Shown piece by piece: positions 17,802 through 27,040 of a stretch of 64,000 bases of DNA (position 1 is its first letter; each line of letters begins with the position of its first letter). The DNA is from JBPEWY01 sp965224095. GTDB lineage: Bacteria; Bacteroidota; Bacteroidia; Flavobacteriales; Flavobacteriaceae. Location: the NCBI GenBank assembly GCA_965224095.1, contig OZ245039.1, forward strand, positions 434,001-498,000, written 5' to 3'. Under the pieces are notes generated by a model. That model saw only the letters and a list, made by a program, of their open reading frames with translations. It did not search any database and was not told the DNA's origin. Both the position numbers and the translations under genes were made by a program.

Positions 17802-18206
17802 ATGGAAATTTCCTACACTTTACAGGATATCAATGAAGCTGCCGGCCGGCTGTTAAAAGAGGTTACTTCCAGGATCATACTTTTCGACGGCCCCATGGGG
17901 GTGGGAAAAACCACTTTAATTAAGGCGCTTACCCGTATTTTGGGAGTCTCCGGTGATGTAAGTAGTCCCACTTACAGTATTGTAAATGAATATCAGGGCA
18001 AAGAGGGTATGGTATACCATTTTGATTTTTACAGAATAGAAGACGAAAGCGAAGCGTACGATCTTGGGTTTGAGGATTATTTTATCGATGATTCCTGGCT
18101 TTTAATCGAGTGGCCGGAACGCGTTTCCAACCTGCTTCCGGAGGACGCCGTAATGGTGAAAATGGAATTCATTGATAAAAACGCCAGAAAATTAGTGATC
18201 GATTAG
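17802..18206 (+). CDS. tsaE: tRNA threonylcarbamoyladenosine synthesis ATPase
   Basis: TsaE is the small P-loop ATPase of the TsaB-TsaD-TsaE complex that makes t6A37 on ANN-decoding tRNAs. The 134-residue protein has Walker A GPMGVGKTT at 30-38, the conserved SSPTYSIVNEY, HFDFYRI and LIEWPER. Length is slightly short of many homologues, but all motifs are intact. It lies 8 nt after porX and is probably co-transcribed with it. Confidence 0.95.
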   Translation: MEISYTLQDINEAAGRLLKEVTSRIILFDGPMGVGKTTLIKALTRILGVSGDVSSPTYSIVNEYQGKEGMVYHFDFYRIEDESEAYDLGFEDYFIDDSWLLIEWPERVSNLLPEDAVMVKMEFIDKNARKLVID

Positions 18207-18350
18207 TGTATTTTTCCTATATTTGGCCTTTAGGCCGCTTTGTTGGCATTTTGTGACATTTCAGTGTTATCAGTACTTCATCGATAAACTGCACAATAAA
18301 TCCGACAAAGATACGGCTAAACTTTCTCTTTTTCGTAAGTTTTTTTGGGG

Positions 18351-18358
18351 TAGGTTTG
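18351..18358 (+). promoter_or_regulatory. -7 box of the small lipoprotein gene
   Basis: TAGGTTTG matches TAnnTTTG and would start RNA near 18365, about 36 nt before the ATG at 18401. No clear -33 TTTG is at the right distance. Confidence 0.5.
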
Positions 18359-18400
18359 ACCCTGGTTCACCTCATTATTAACCAAAAAAATTAAAGAAAA

Positions 18401-18565
18401 ATGAAAATCAGAAGAATTCTATCTACCTTAACCTTGTTGTCGTTATTTGCCGTTTTATTTGTATCTTGTAGTCCGAACAGTTTAGCAGATGAAGACAGCC
18501 TCTACCAACAACAACCAAAACAAGGAGTTGATTACAATAAGGTCAAGAAGCCTAAAGCTGGGTAG
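18401..18565 (+). CDS. Small lipoprotein overlapping the next gene
   Basis: This 54-residue frame begins MKIRRILSTLTLLSLFA and has a clear lipobox, LFVSCSPNS, with the lipidated Cys at residue 23. The mature peptide of about 32 residues is polar and Lys-rich at the end. An A-rich leader (AAAGAAAA) precedes the ATG, as is usual for Bacteroidota. Its last 77 nt overlap, in another frame, the start of the membrane protein gene at 18489. The lipobox and promoter make it likely real. Function is unknown; it may be an immature or exported small protein of the porX neighbourhood. Confidence 0.75.
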   Translation: MKIRRILSTLTLLSLFAVLFVSCSPNSLADEDSLYQQQPKQGVDYNKVKKPKAG

Positions 18566-19052
18566 CATTGTAGCTATTCTCATTGCTATATCACCTTATA
18601 TATTTTATTTGTATGAAAGTTTCCCAGACCAACCTGTATGGGAAACTTTTTTATTTACTTTTGAGAGTAAATATCAAGGTAGTGTTTATTATAGTATGTG
18701 GATTTTTCTAAACAAGTTGGTTCCTATACTTTTATTAACATTATGGTTCTTTACTTGTAAGCATTGGTGGTATCATGTCATTTTGATTCCGCTGAGCATG
18801 TATGTTTTTCAATTCTTTAGCTCACTTAACGAAGAACTTCAATACTGGGACGAATTTGAAATCTATTACGTTATCCCAATTATGATGATCGTAATTCCTT
18901 TCGTATACCTGATTCGAATAAAATTGGTAGACAAATATGTTAATAAGATCGATCTGAAAAAGATTGACAAAGAGTTAAGCGAATACGAAAGTAAAGACTT
19001 CATCCGTAAATTCTACCAACAAAAAGAGGAAGATAATAAAGTTTCTGCCTAA
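18489..19052 (+). CDS. Conserved membrane protein of unknown function
   Basis: The 187-residue protein has four likely transmembrane helices (about 27-43, 68-88, 94-112 and 125-145) and a charged C-terminal tail, probably cytoplasmic. The N-terminal stretch ELITIRSRSLKLG resembles a conserved opening of flavobacterial membrane proteins I recall near alanine dehydrogenase. That segment is encoded inside the lipoprotein gene, so a later start is unlikely. Alanine dehydrogenase follows by 24 nt. No catalytic motif is visible. Confidence 0.7.
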   Translation: MKTASTNNNQNKELITIRSRSLKLGSIVAILIAISPYIFYLYESFPDQPVWETFLFTFESKYQGSVYYSMWIFLNKLVPILLLTLWFFTCKHWWYHVILIPLSMYVFQFFSSLNEELQYWDEFEIYYVIPIMMIVIPFVYLIRIKLVDKYVNKIDLKKIDKELSEYESKDFIRKFYQQKEEDNKVSA

Positions 19053-19076
19053 TGCTTTCTTTGTAGCACTATCTAA

Positions 19077-20276
19077 ATGAATCAACCAAAATCGCCTTTT
19101 ACGAAGCAACAACTGCTGCCGCAGGAAGAAACCCTTGAAATTCTGAAGAAGAAGGGCGAGTTGTTTATCGGAATCCCTAAAGAAAATGCCTATCAGGAAA
19201 AAAGAGTGTGCTTAACCCCCGATGCGGTAAATGCCCTGAGCGGGCACGGACACCGGGTTATGATTGAATCTGGTGCCGGGCTGGGTGCTAATTTTACGGA
19301 TAAAGATTACAGCGAAGCGGGAGGTGAAATTACAAAGGACACCAAAAAGGTATTCTCCTGCCCTATTATCCTTAAAGTAGAACCTCCTACAATTAAGGAG
19401 ATTGAAATGATCAATCCGCAAACCACTATTATCTCTGCTTTACAGATTAAAACGCAATCGAAAAAATATTTCGAGGCGCTGGCCAAAAAACGCATTACCG
19501 CCCTGGCTTTTGAGTTTATAAGGGATGAGGACGGTTCCTACCCCGCGGTACGCTCTTTAAGTGAAATTGCCGGTACTGCTTCGGTACTTATTGCTGCCGA
19601 ATTGCTCACCCATTCAAAAACAGGCAACGGGTTGATGTTTGGTAATATCAGCGGAGTACCTCCTGTGGAAGTGGTTATTATTGGAGCGGGAACCGTTGGA
19701 GAATTTGCTGCCCGATCGGCTATTGGCCTGGGTGCCAATGTTAAAATTTTCGACAACTCCATCACCCGCCTGAGAAGCATTCAAACCAGCCTGGGAAGAA
19801 CTATCTATACCTCCACCCTGCAGCCCAAAAATATATTTAAAGCACTGCGTCGCTGCGATGTGGCTGTAGGTGCGGTTCGGGGAAAAGACCGTGCGCCCGT
19901 GGTAGTCTCGGAAACCATGGTGGAAAACATGAAAAAAGGAGCGGTTATAATCGATGTGAGTATTGATATGGGCGGGTGCTTTGAAACGAGTGAAATAACC
20001 ACGCATAACAAACCCACTTTTGAAAAGCACGGAGTGGTGCATTACTGCGTGCCCAATATACCCTCCCGTTATTCCAGAACAGCTTCGATATCAATTAGTA
20101 ATATTTGCACTCCTTTCCTGCTTAAAATCGGGGAAGATGGCGGTTTGGAACAATCGCTTCGGTTCGATCGCGGTTTGCGAAACGGACTCTATTTTTATCA
20201 CGGAATACTTACCAATAAATCGGTTGCAGACTGGTTTGACCTCAGTCACAGCGATATTAATTTTCTTATTTTCTAA
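19077..20276 (+). CDS. ald: Alanine dehydrogenase
   Basis: This NAD-dependent enzyme converts L-alanine to pyruvate and ammonia. The 399-residue protein has the AlaDH/PNT N-terminal domain (from about 28, FIGIPKE, KRVCLTPDAV) and the NAD-binding domain with GAGTVGEFAARSA near 204-216. It is about 25 residues longer at the N terminus than typical Ald and belongs to the Bacteroidota form. Saccharopine dehydrogenase or transhydrogenase alpha are alternatives by fold, but the length and lack of a membrane part favour Ald. The next ATG follows directly after its TAA. Confidence 0.88.
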   Translation: MNQPKSPFTKQQLLPQEETLEILKKKGELFIGIPKENAYQEKRVCLTPDAVNALSGHGHRVMIESGAGLGANFTDKDYSEAGGEITKDTKKVFSCPIILKVEPPTIKEIEMINPQTTIISALQIKTQSKKYFEALAKKRITALAFEFIRDEDGSYPAVRSLSEIAGTASVLIAAELLTHSKTGNGLMFGNISGVPPVEVVIIGAGTVGEFAARSAIGLGANVKIFDNSITRLRSIQTSLGRTIYTSTLQPKNIFKALRRCDVAVGAVRGKDRAPVVVSETMVENMKKGAVIIDVSIDMGGCFETSEITTHNKPTFEKHGVVHYCVPNIPSRYSRTASISISNICTPFLLKIGEDGGLEQSLRFDRGLRNGLYFYHGILTNKSVADWFDLSHSDINFLIF

Positions 20277-20657
20277 ATGAACAATAATTTTTTAAGGCGA
20301 TTAGGCTTTTATATGGGCGGTTTCGCCATAGGCCTGGTTATTTTGGCATTTTTTTTAAACAGGAAAAATGCATCCTGTAGTTATTTCCCGGATGCCCGGG
20401 TGCTTAAAAACATCAACTCAAAACCTCTGGTTTATGACAGCTCTGTTCTAGATAAAATAAAGCAAAAGGCTTACGATTCTGTGCAGATCAATCAAATACT
20501 TCAAAACGGTGATGTAGATTTCTCCAGAAGCGATACCCGACGAGATTCCTGTAAACTATATGTCATTGAAGGGGAAATTAACGATCAAAATATAGCTCTC
20601 ACCGTTGAAAATTGTGAAAAGCAGGCGCTATTAAAAGATATTACAGAAGAACACTAA
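20277..20657 (+). CDS. Small membrane-anchored protein (DUF4258-like)
   Basis: The 126-residue protein has one N-terminal membrane helix (about 9-27) and an extracytoplasmic or cytoplasmic domain with two widely spaced Cys residues. The opening FLRRLGFYMGGFAIGLVILAFF and SCSYFPDARVLKNI match a small family near alanine dehydrogenase in flavobacteria, which I recall as DUF4258; the assignment is tentative. It starts at the base after the ald stop and must be co-translated. Function is unknown. Confidence 0.7.
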   Translation: MNNNFLRRLGFYMGGFAIGLVILAFFLNRKNASCSYFPDARVLKNINSKPLVYDSSVLDKIKQKAYDSVQINQILQNGDVDFSRSDTRRDSCKLYVIEGEINDQNIALTVENCEKQALLKDITEEH

Positions 20658-20660
20658 GCG

Positions 20661-20704
20661 GGCGGGTTGCAAAAAACAAACCCGCCTGTAATACAAGCGG
20701 GCTT
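20661..20704. terminator. Shared terminator region between convergent genes
   Basis: On the minus strand AAGCCCGC (20704-20697) pairs with GGCGGGTT (20686-20679), followed by a T-rich tract, ending the M16 protease transcript. The same arm also pairs on the plus strand with GGCGGGTT at 20661-20668. The two hairpins are alternatives. Confidence 0.78.
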
Positions 20705-20747
20705 GTTATCCTATTTACATTTACACAGAACAGTCGGTAACCCTTAT

Positions 20748-23582
20748 CTATTCCGCTACCGGATTTCCGTGGATATCCAGTTCAATTACTTCTCTTCCAA
20801 ATTCATTAATAAGATCCCATTGGGTAGCCTTATCACCCACCACTACATACAACATCTCCTCTTCATCGAGATAGTGCTCAATCAGGGAAACAAAATCTTC
20901 CCGCTTCATATCTACCAATTCCTTCTGTTCCATCTCTATAAAATCAGGCTGCTTGTTAAACTTACTAATGTTTCGCAAAATGGAGAGCTTTTGCCCGAGG
21001 CTTTCATAAGCTCTTGTACTGGCTTTTAGCACTTTAGTTTTTGTGGTTTCTACTTCTTTATCCGAAAAATCGGTTCCGTAATTCCCGATGAGTTCTTTAA
21101 ATATTTTTAAAGACGGAAGTGTTGCATTGGCGCGTACACTGGATCGGGCAATAAACGGAGCCACTTCCAGGCGATCACTGATCCCCGAATAAGCCCCATA
21201 GGTATATCCCTTTTCAATTCGAAGGGTTTGAAACAATCGGCCACTGGAACCTCCACCGAGAATTTCGTTAGCAAAACCTAACTTAGCCGATTCTTTATCC
21301 TTAGCAGAAAGCGCTAATTTCCCTGCATAGATAACCGATTGTTTAGCTCCGGGAAAATCAATAAAATACAGCTTATTCTTATGATCCTGAGTACTGATGT
21401 TATAGCTTACAGGAGGTGCGGAAACACTTTTCCACGAGGTATCGAAACTCTTTAAGGCATTTTCGGCACGCTGTTGGTCCACATAACCTGCAATATGAAA
21501 ATCAGCCAGGTTTGGCGCTATATTCTTCGCATAATATTGTTTCAAATCGTCCATGGTAATGGTTTCAACGGTTTTAAGGGTTCCGGCTGACGATACGCCA
21601 AACGGATGGTTTTTTCCATATACCAAACCATTAAATGCCAGTGCAGCAATAGCAGTTGGATTAGCCTCTCTTCCTTTTAAGCCGGTGAGTAACGATTTTT
21701 TAAGTCTCGAAAATTCCTGTTCATCCCATCGGGGTTCCAGTAAAATTTCCTGAACCAGTGCCCAGGTGGCCTCGAAATTCTTTGCCAGGCAAGTGGCCGA
21801 AATCCTCACTTCCTCCACTCCGCTGGACATATTAATCTGAGCCCCTAAAAGTCCGATTGCCTCTTCCAGTTCTGCAGGTGTTTTGGTAGCGGTTCCTTCC
21901 ATCATCAGGTCTGTAAGCAGGTTTGCCACTCCAGCCTTATCAATAGGTTCGGTAAAATGCCCTCCATTAAAAGTAAGCGTAAAATTCACCAGAGGAACTT
22001 CTTCATAATAAATTCCGTACATCTTTATCCCGTTAGCCGCTTCAGACATCCATATTTCAGGCGATTTAAACAGCGGTAATTCGCCAAATTCAGGTTCTGA
22101 ACGATCGTATTTAGACGGTGTTTTTACGTACTCGGCTTCAGCTCCCTGACTTACCTCTTCGGCATCTACATCCTGTTTAACTTCTTCCACATATACCTCA
22201 GCCAATTCCGATCCGGATACGGCGAGCTCCTGTTTCCCTTGAGGAACAAAACTCGTCATCACATAATTTTTCCCTTTAATATAGGTGTTATATACACGCA
22301 TCACATCTTCCCTGCTTACCGCCTCCGTCAGGCGAGCCGTGGTAGTAATATAGCCGGGATCTCCCTTAAATTCATTGTCAATAGCCAACTGAAAAGCTTT
22401 GTTAAGCACGGTGCTTACACCACTGTATAAACCCGTTTCCAATTCGGCCTTGATCCGTTTTAATTCATTATCCGAAAATCCATTTTCTTCAAATTCTTTT
22501 AAGGCCTCCTCAATTCCGGCCTTTATGTCGTCCAGGTCCGTTCCGGCATTGGCGCGCACTCTGAACACAAATTCCCCTGCCAGTTCATTCGCATTATGAT
22601 ACGATCTGGCCGAGGGAGCCAGTTTTTTCTCTTCTACAATTTTTTGGTATAAAACCGATTTCTTACTTCCGCTTAACAGCTGCCCCAATACGTTTAATGC
22701 ATACACATCCTTATTGTATTCTTCTACCGTTGGAAACACCATTCTCAACTCAGGGAGTTTCGCAAAATTATCTTCGAAATACAATTTTTTAGTTGCAGTG
22801 AGATTGACCGGTTTGGGTGTCATGGGTTGTACTTCGGGTCCTTTGCGAATTTCACCGAACCAACGTTCTACCTTCTTTTTAGTGTCTTCTATATCAATAT
22901 CGCCGGCAATAACCAGGGTGGCATTACCCGCTCCGTAAAACTTTTCGTAAAACTCTTTTACATCTTCCAGTGTAGCTGCCTGTAAATCCGGGAGCTGACC
23001 TATTACGGTCCAGTTATAAGGATGCCCTTCAGGATACAGGTTCTTTCTGATTACCTCATCGGTATATCCGTAAGGAACATTATCGGTGCGTTCGCGTTTT
23101 TCATTTTTTACAACTTGTTTCTCACGCTCCAATGCTTCTGTGGTTACCGTATTGATCATATAACCGAGCCGGTCAGAATCGATCCATAAAATTTTATCAA
23201 AGGCATCTTTAGGGACTACTTCATAATAAATAGTACCATCAGACCATGTTCCCCCGTTTCGGGCACCTCCCCATTCAGGAATAAGTTTTCTGTTTGCTCC
23301 CCGGGGTGCATTTTCGGAATCGTTAAAAGACATATGCTCGAAAAAATGCGCAAATCCGGTTCGCCCCGGTTTTTCACGATTAGACCCAACATGCATGATT
23401 GTAGCAACCGCCACAATAGGGTCTGAATGATCTTCATGAAGAATTACTTCAAGTCCGTTGTCCAGTGTTATTTTTTCATATTTAATTTGGAAATCCTTTT
23501 CCTTTTCTTTCATAGGCAATGTAAAGGATACTAATAGCAGAGCCATACCCAGAAGGCTCCATATGAAAACAGGCTTTTTCAT
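20748..23582 (-). CDS. M16-family metallopeptidase, two-domain
   Basis: The 944-residue protein has an N-terminal signal peptide or anchor (about 1-24) and two M16 (pitrilysin) halves. The first half has the inverted zinc motif HFFEH at 79-83 with the distal Glu near 155-160 (EREKQVVKNEKRE). The second half (from about 510) lacks the motif, as is normal for M16 proteins where it is structural. It probably degrades peptides in the periplasm or at the outer membrane. It follows proline dehydrogenase by 89 nt on the same strand. Confidence 0.9.
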   Translation of the reverse strand: MKKPVFIWSLLGMALLLVSFTLPMKEKEKDFQIKYEKITLDNGLEVILHEDHSDPIVAVATIMHVGSNREKPGRTGFAHFFEHMSFNDSENAPRGANRKLIPEWGGARNGGTWSDGTIYYEVVPKDAFDKILWIDSDRLGYMINTVTTEALEREKQVVKNEKRERTDNVPYGYTDEVIRKNLYPEGHPYNWTVIGQLPDLQAATLEDVKEFYEKFYGAGNATLVIAGDIDIEDTKKKVERWFGEIRKGPEVQPMTPKPVNLTATKKLYFEDNFAKLPELRMVFPTVEEYNKDVYALNVLGQLLSGSKKSVLYQKIVEEKKLAPSARSYHNANELAGEFVFRVRANAGTDLDDIKAGIEEALKEFEENGFSDNELKRIKAELETGLYSGVSTVLNKAFQLAIDNEFKGDPGYITTTARLTEAVSREDVMRVYNTYIKGKNYVMTSFVPQGKQELAVSGSELAEVYVEEVKQDVDAEEVSQGAEAEYVKTPSKYDRSEPEFGELPLFKSPEIWMSEAANGIKMYGIYYEEVPLVNFTLTFNGGHFTEPIDKAGVANLLTDLMMEGTATKTPAELEEAIGLLGAQINMSSGVEEVRISATCLAKNFEATWALVQEILLEPRWDEQEFSRLKKSLLTGLKGREANPTAIAALAFNGLVYGKNHPFGVSSAGTLKTVETITMDDLKQYYAKNIAPNLADFHIAGYVDQQRAENALKSFDTSWKSVSAPPVSYNISTQDHKNKLYFIDFPGAKQSVIYAGKLALSAKDKESAKLGFANEILGGGSSGRLFQTLRIEKGYTYGAYSGISDRLEVAPFIARSSVRANATLPSLKIFKELIGNYGTDFSDKEVETTKTKVLKASTRAYESLGQKLSILRNISKFNKQPDFIEMEQKELVDMKREDFVSLIEHYLDEEEMLYVVVGDKATQWDLINEFGREVIELDIHGNPVAE

Positions 23583-23671
23583 AAAATACGTTGGTTATTT
23601 TGATTAATCTACTAAAATAATGTAAACCACCTGCATTTGTAAATACCAACCTGTTAAAATATGGTTAAAAC

Positions 23672-24838
23672 CTACAGTTTTCTGCGCTTTTTCTCGGTTT
23701 TTAACAATGTGAGTTCCCGGCTGGTTTGTCCAGCCACCGATGTATTTTCTTCTGCTCGTCTGATCAAATAAGGCATTACATCTTTAACGGGGCCAAAAGG
23801 AACATATTTGGCTACATTAAATCCCGCTTTGGCGAGGTTAAAGCTTATGTGATCGCTCATTCCGTAGAGTTGCCCGAACCAGATATTCGGATCGTTTGCC
23901 TTTATTTCCTTAGCAGCCATTTGTTCCATAATTTTATACGAACTACGCTCATTATGGGTGCCGGCAAATAAGGAAATTGCATCCAAATTATTTAAAATAT
24001 AGTTTACACCGGCATCAAAATTTATATCCGTTGCTTCCTTAGTGGCACATATAGGCGTGGGATAGCCATGTTCTTCGGCACGTTCGTTCTCTTTCTCCAT
24101 ATAGGCTCCCCTTACCAGCTTTACTCCTATTTTAAAACCTTTTTCTTCTGCCAGAGCGTGCAGGTCTTTTAAATAATCGAGCCGATCCCACCGATACATT
24201 TGTAGGGTATTGTATACTACGGGTTTCTCTTTGTTGTATTTTTCCATCATTTGAGTGACCAATGCATCGGCAGCGTCCTGCATCCAGCTTTCCTCGGCAT
24301 CAATCAATAGCGAAACATCCAGATCATGGGCCTTTTTACAAACCTTGTCAAAACGCATGACTATTTCATTCCATTCTCTTTCCTCATCAACACTTAACGC
24401 ATTTCCTTTTCCCAGTTTTTCATATAGGGCAAAACGCCCAAACCCGGTTGGTTTAAATACGGCAAAAGGAATAGCCTCCTTTTCCTTAACAAAATCAAGT
24501 ATCTCCAATGTTTTTTGTAAAGCAAACTCAAACTGATCATCCGTTTCCTTTCCTTCCACCGAATAGTCCAGTACGGAACACACTTTTTTCTCAAACATTC
24601 CATCTACCACACCCATGCAGTCTTTTTCGGTAACTCCTCCGCAAAAGTGATCGAAAACGGTCATCCGAATCAATTTTTCCACAGGCAGATGTGTTTTTAT
24701 GGCGAAGTTGGTAACCGCAGTTCCTATACGGACCAGGGGTTCATTGGCAATTAATTTAAATAAGAAATAAGCGCGTTCCAACTCGGAATCGCTTTTTAAA
24801 GCAAAGGCCGTTTCAGTATCGTTAAAAATTTCTTTCAT
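23672..24838 (-). CDS. Proline dehydrogenase
   Basis: This FAD enzyme oxidises proline to pyrroline-5-carboxylate at the membrane. The 388-residue monofunctional form shows VRGAYMEKE (near 270) and the C-terminal YLIRRAEEN, which carries the two substrate-binding Arg residues. I chose the ATG at 24838 (MKEIFNDTETAF); the extension to 24862 starts at TTG that forms the end of a -7 box. There is no P5C dehydrogenase fusion here. Confidence 0.93.
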   Translation of the reverse strand: MKEIFNDTETAFALKSDSELERAYFLFKLIANEPLVRIGTAVTNFAIKTHLPVEKLIRMTVFDHFCGGVTEKDCMGVVDGMFEKKVCSVLDYSVEGKETDDQFEFALQKTLEILDFVKEKEAIPFAVFKPTGFGRFALYEKLGKGNALSVDEEREWNEIVMRFDKVCKKAHDLDVSLLIDAEESWMQDAADALVTQMMEKYNKEKPVVYNTLQMYRWDRLDYLKDLHALAEEKGFKIGVKLVRGAYMEKENERAEEHGYPTPICATKEATDINFDAGVNYILNNLDAISLFAGTHNERSSYKIMEQMAAKEIKANDPNIWFGQLYGMSDHISFNLAKAGFNVAKYVPFGPVKDVMPYLIRRAEENTSVAGQTSRELTLLKTEKKRRKL

Positions 24839-24859
24839 AAGTTTCTTTAAGTGTGGAAA

Positions 24860-24867
24860 CAAATATA
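24860..24867 (-). promoter_or_regulatory. -7 box of proline dehydrogenase
   Basis: TATATTTG on the minus strand ends 22 nt before the ATG at 24838, giving a leader of about 15 nt. It shows that the upstream TTG codon is promoter, not start. Confidence 0.6.
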
Positions 24868-24927
24868 CTTAGCAGAATTAAAATTTTAAGTTTAAAACTC
24901 GTTATTTTGTGCTTTAATAAAGAAAAA

Positions 24928-26013
24928 ATGACACCAATTAATGCACAAGGTTATTTTGTTTATTTTGAAGAGGATGGATACCAAAAACTTTCCGGCCATT
25001 TGCATTCAAACAACTATTCAAAAATACTCATCCTGGTAGATGAGCATACACATGCACTGTGTTTACCGGAATTTACGGGAGCATTGGAATGGGATGGTGA
25101 GTTCGAGATTATTGAAACAGAATCTGGAGAACAAAATAAAACCATAGATACCTGTATGGGTATTTGGGGGGCATTATCAGATCTGGACACCGACAGAAAA
25201 GCTTTGTTAATCAACCTCGGAGGTGGCGTTATTACCGATATGGGTGGTTTTATAGCTTCCACTTATAAACGTGGAATCGATTTTATTAATATCCCCACTA
25301 CGTTGTTGTCTATGGTAGATGCTTCTGTTGGAGGAAAAACAGGAGTGGATCTGGGTTCGTTAAAAAATCAGATAGGGGTTATCAATTACCCTGAAATGGT
25401 TGTCATAGATCCGGTTTTTTTAAATACCCTTCCACAAAGGCAGTTATTGAGCGGATTTGCTGAAATGTTAAAACACGGTTTGATCAGAGATGCTGCTTAC
25501 TGGGATATGCTGGGTAAACTTTCCGAGCTAAAGATTGCCGATTTAGGTAAATTGATTCACACATCGGTTGCTATTAAAAACAGTGTTGTTATTAAAGATC
25601 CCCGTGAAAACGGACTTCGAAAAATCCTTAATTTCGGACATACCCTGGGGCATGCCATTGAATCGCACTTCCTGGAAAAGAATCCGGAAGAAGCTTTGCT
25701 TCACGGTGAAGCCATAGCAGCCGGAATGATTCTGGAGGCCTACATATCAAATCAACTCGCCGGATTAAGTATAAATCACACGCATGCTGTAAAGCAGATA
25801 TTTACCGAATACTTTGGGAAAGTAGATTTTAGTGAGACCGATATTCAAAAAATCATTGAGATTTTGAAATTCGACAAAAAGAACTCGCATGGTAATATTA
25901 ACTTTGTTCTTTTAGAGAATATCGGCGAACCTATTATTGACCAGCAGGCACCTCATGGTATCCTTCTCGAAGCCTTTGACTATTATAAAAACACCCTTCC
26001 CGTAAAAAATTAA
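24928..26013 (+). CDS. aroB: 3-dehydroquinate synthase
   Basis: AroB converts DAHP to 3-dehydroquinate in the shikimate pathway, using NAD and a divalent metal. The 361-residue protein has the NAD-binding GGGVITDMGGF segment (near 98-108), VDASVGGKTGVD, and metal ligands in HGEAIAAGM and the FGHTLGHAIE motif. I chose the ATG at 24928 (MTPINAQGYF); a GTG at 24853 would add 25 unconserved residues. It is divergent from proline dehydrogenase. Confidence 0.96.
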   Translation: MTPINAQGYFVYFEEDGYQKLSGHLHSNNYSKILILVDEHTHALCLPEFTGALEWDGEFEIIETESGEQNKTIDTCMGIWGALSDLDTDRKALLINLGGGVITDMGGFIASTYKRGIDFINIPTTLLSMVDASVGGKTGVDLGSLKNQIGVINYPEMVVIDPVFLNTLPQRQLLSGFAEMLKHGLIRDAAYWDMLGKLSELKIADLGKLIHTSVAIKNSVVIKDPRENGLRKILNFGHTLGHAIESHFLEKNPEEALLHGEAIAAGMILEAYISNQLAGLSINHTHAVKQIFTEYFGKVDFSETDIQKIIEILKFDKKNSHGNINFVLLENIGEPIIDQQAPHGILLEAFDYYKNTLPVKN

Positions 26014-26131
26014 CCGTATTATTCCGGGATGGATTTGTAAGGTTTTAGATAAGGGAACTTATATAGGAAATATTTTAGATATGGAGTATTCCGATCGAAC
26101 GGGAAAGATGTTCAATTTTTTTACTGTAATG

Positions 26132-26163
26132 TTGGTGATAATTTATAATTTGTACTAACTTTA
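26132..26163 (+). promoter_or_regulatory. Promoter of the 94-residue protein gene
   Basis: TTG at 26132-26134, a 21-nt spacer, then TAACTTTA at 26156-26163 (one base from TAnnTTTG). RNA would start near 26170, about 23 nt before the ATG. Confidence 0.45.
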
Positions 26164-26192
26164 GTATAAGCAACAACCAACTAACTGAAACG

Positions 26193-26477
26193 ATGAAACG
26201 TATAATTGTCGATTTCAAAAAACTCACCAAGGAGATCCTTGCTTTACTGGTCGAAAAGTACCCCTCCGGGTATGGGGATGATGATGTTATCAGTTTTAAG
26301 AATGCCCGTAATGAGACCGTTGAGGCAGTAGAAGTTCGTACGGAAGACACTATTTACCTGGTAAAAGTGAGTACGCGATTAGCTTCCACGATGGAAAATT
26401 TTGATGATGATGAGACTTTCGATTCAGAGGTTTCTTCCGAATCTATAGAAATTCCGGATGGAAGCGAGGAAACCTAA
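26193..26477 (+). CDS. Small conserved acidic protein
   Basis: The 94-residue protein starts MKRIIVDFKKLTKEIL and contains a compact segment to about 65 (YPSGYGDDDVISFKN, EDTIYLVKVST), then a highly acidic, Ser-rich tail (about 67-94). I recall close relatives near aroB in Flavobacteriaceae, but no named domain is assigned. It has its own A-rich leader and a plausible promoter. Function unknown; the acidic tail suggests a nucleic-acid mimic or chaperone-like part, which is speculation. Confidence 0.7.
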   Translation: MKRIIVDFKKLTKEILALLVEKYPSGYGDDDVISFKNARNETVEAVEVRTEDTIYLVKVSTRLASTMENFDDDETFDSEVSSESIEIPDGSEET

Positions 26478-26501
26478 TAGAAGGTTCAGAACTTCTGTAA
26501 T

Positions 26502-27026
26502 TTATTTCAGATATCGCTCCCGTATGATTCTGAAATGATGAATTTGGTGGCCGCAGATTATAAAAGCCAGAGCTCTTACAGACATAGAGGAGCCATTTGC
26601 GCTTCCCGTAAATTGTAAGTCGGTCGGGGTCATGGTTTCCAGCAGGAAAATACTGCTGGCTCTCACGGCATTGAACTCGTTGATCAGGCTTTCCGCAGAT
26701 CGTTTATTCGCATGAGAATACGGCACGTATTTGTTCTCATCAAAACCGGGCAAGTCTGTAGCATCCCTTCTTCCAAACCTCAGCAACCGGTATTGAAAAA
26801 CCCGCTCCGCATCAATAATGTGCAGCAATACTTCTGCCAGGGTCCACTTTCCCGCCTCGTACGCAAAAAACAACTCTTTATCGGAAATGGCAGAGACTTG
26901 TTTTTCAAACGCTCTTCCCGTTCTCTTCATAAGAGAAAGTAAGGGTTCTTCCTGTGGTAAGGCTTTTAAATAAGGCTCATAAAAGGAGGCGTATTCTCCG
27001 GGCGTTAATTCACTTGCGGTAACCAT
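26502..27026 (-). CDS. DinB-family protein
   Basis: The 174-residue protein is a four-helix DinB/YfiT-like domain. Putative metal-site histidines are in LLHIIDAERV (near 66) and CGHQIHH (about 159-164), the three-His arrangement of this superfamily. Members include thiol-dependent transferases, but the partner thiol is unknown. It lies 14 nt after an Lrp-type regulator gene and is probably co-transcribed with it. Confidence 0.88.
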   Translation of the reverse strand: MVTASELTPGEYASFYEPYLKALPQEEPLLSLMKRTGRAFEKQVSAISDKELFFAYEAGKWTLAEVLLHIIDAERVFQYRLLRFGRRDATDLPGFDENKYVPYSHANKRSAESLINEFNAVRASSIFLLETMTPTDLQFTGSANGSSMSVRALAFIICGHQIHHFRIIRERYLK

Positions 27027-27040
27027 CTGTTTTTATGAAT

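Noticed and set aside
24853..24927. GTG-started extension of aroB by 25 residues
   Set aside because: It overlaps the divergent promoter region of proline dehydrogenase, and the ATG at 24928 matches family length.
26480..26497. Short inverted repeat AGAAG...CTTCT between the 94-residue gene and DinB
   Set aside because: The stem is only 5 bp without a T-run, too weak to call a terminator.
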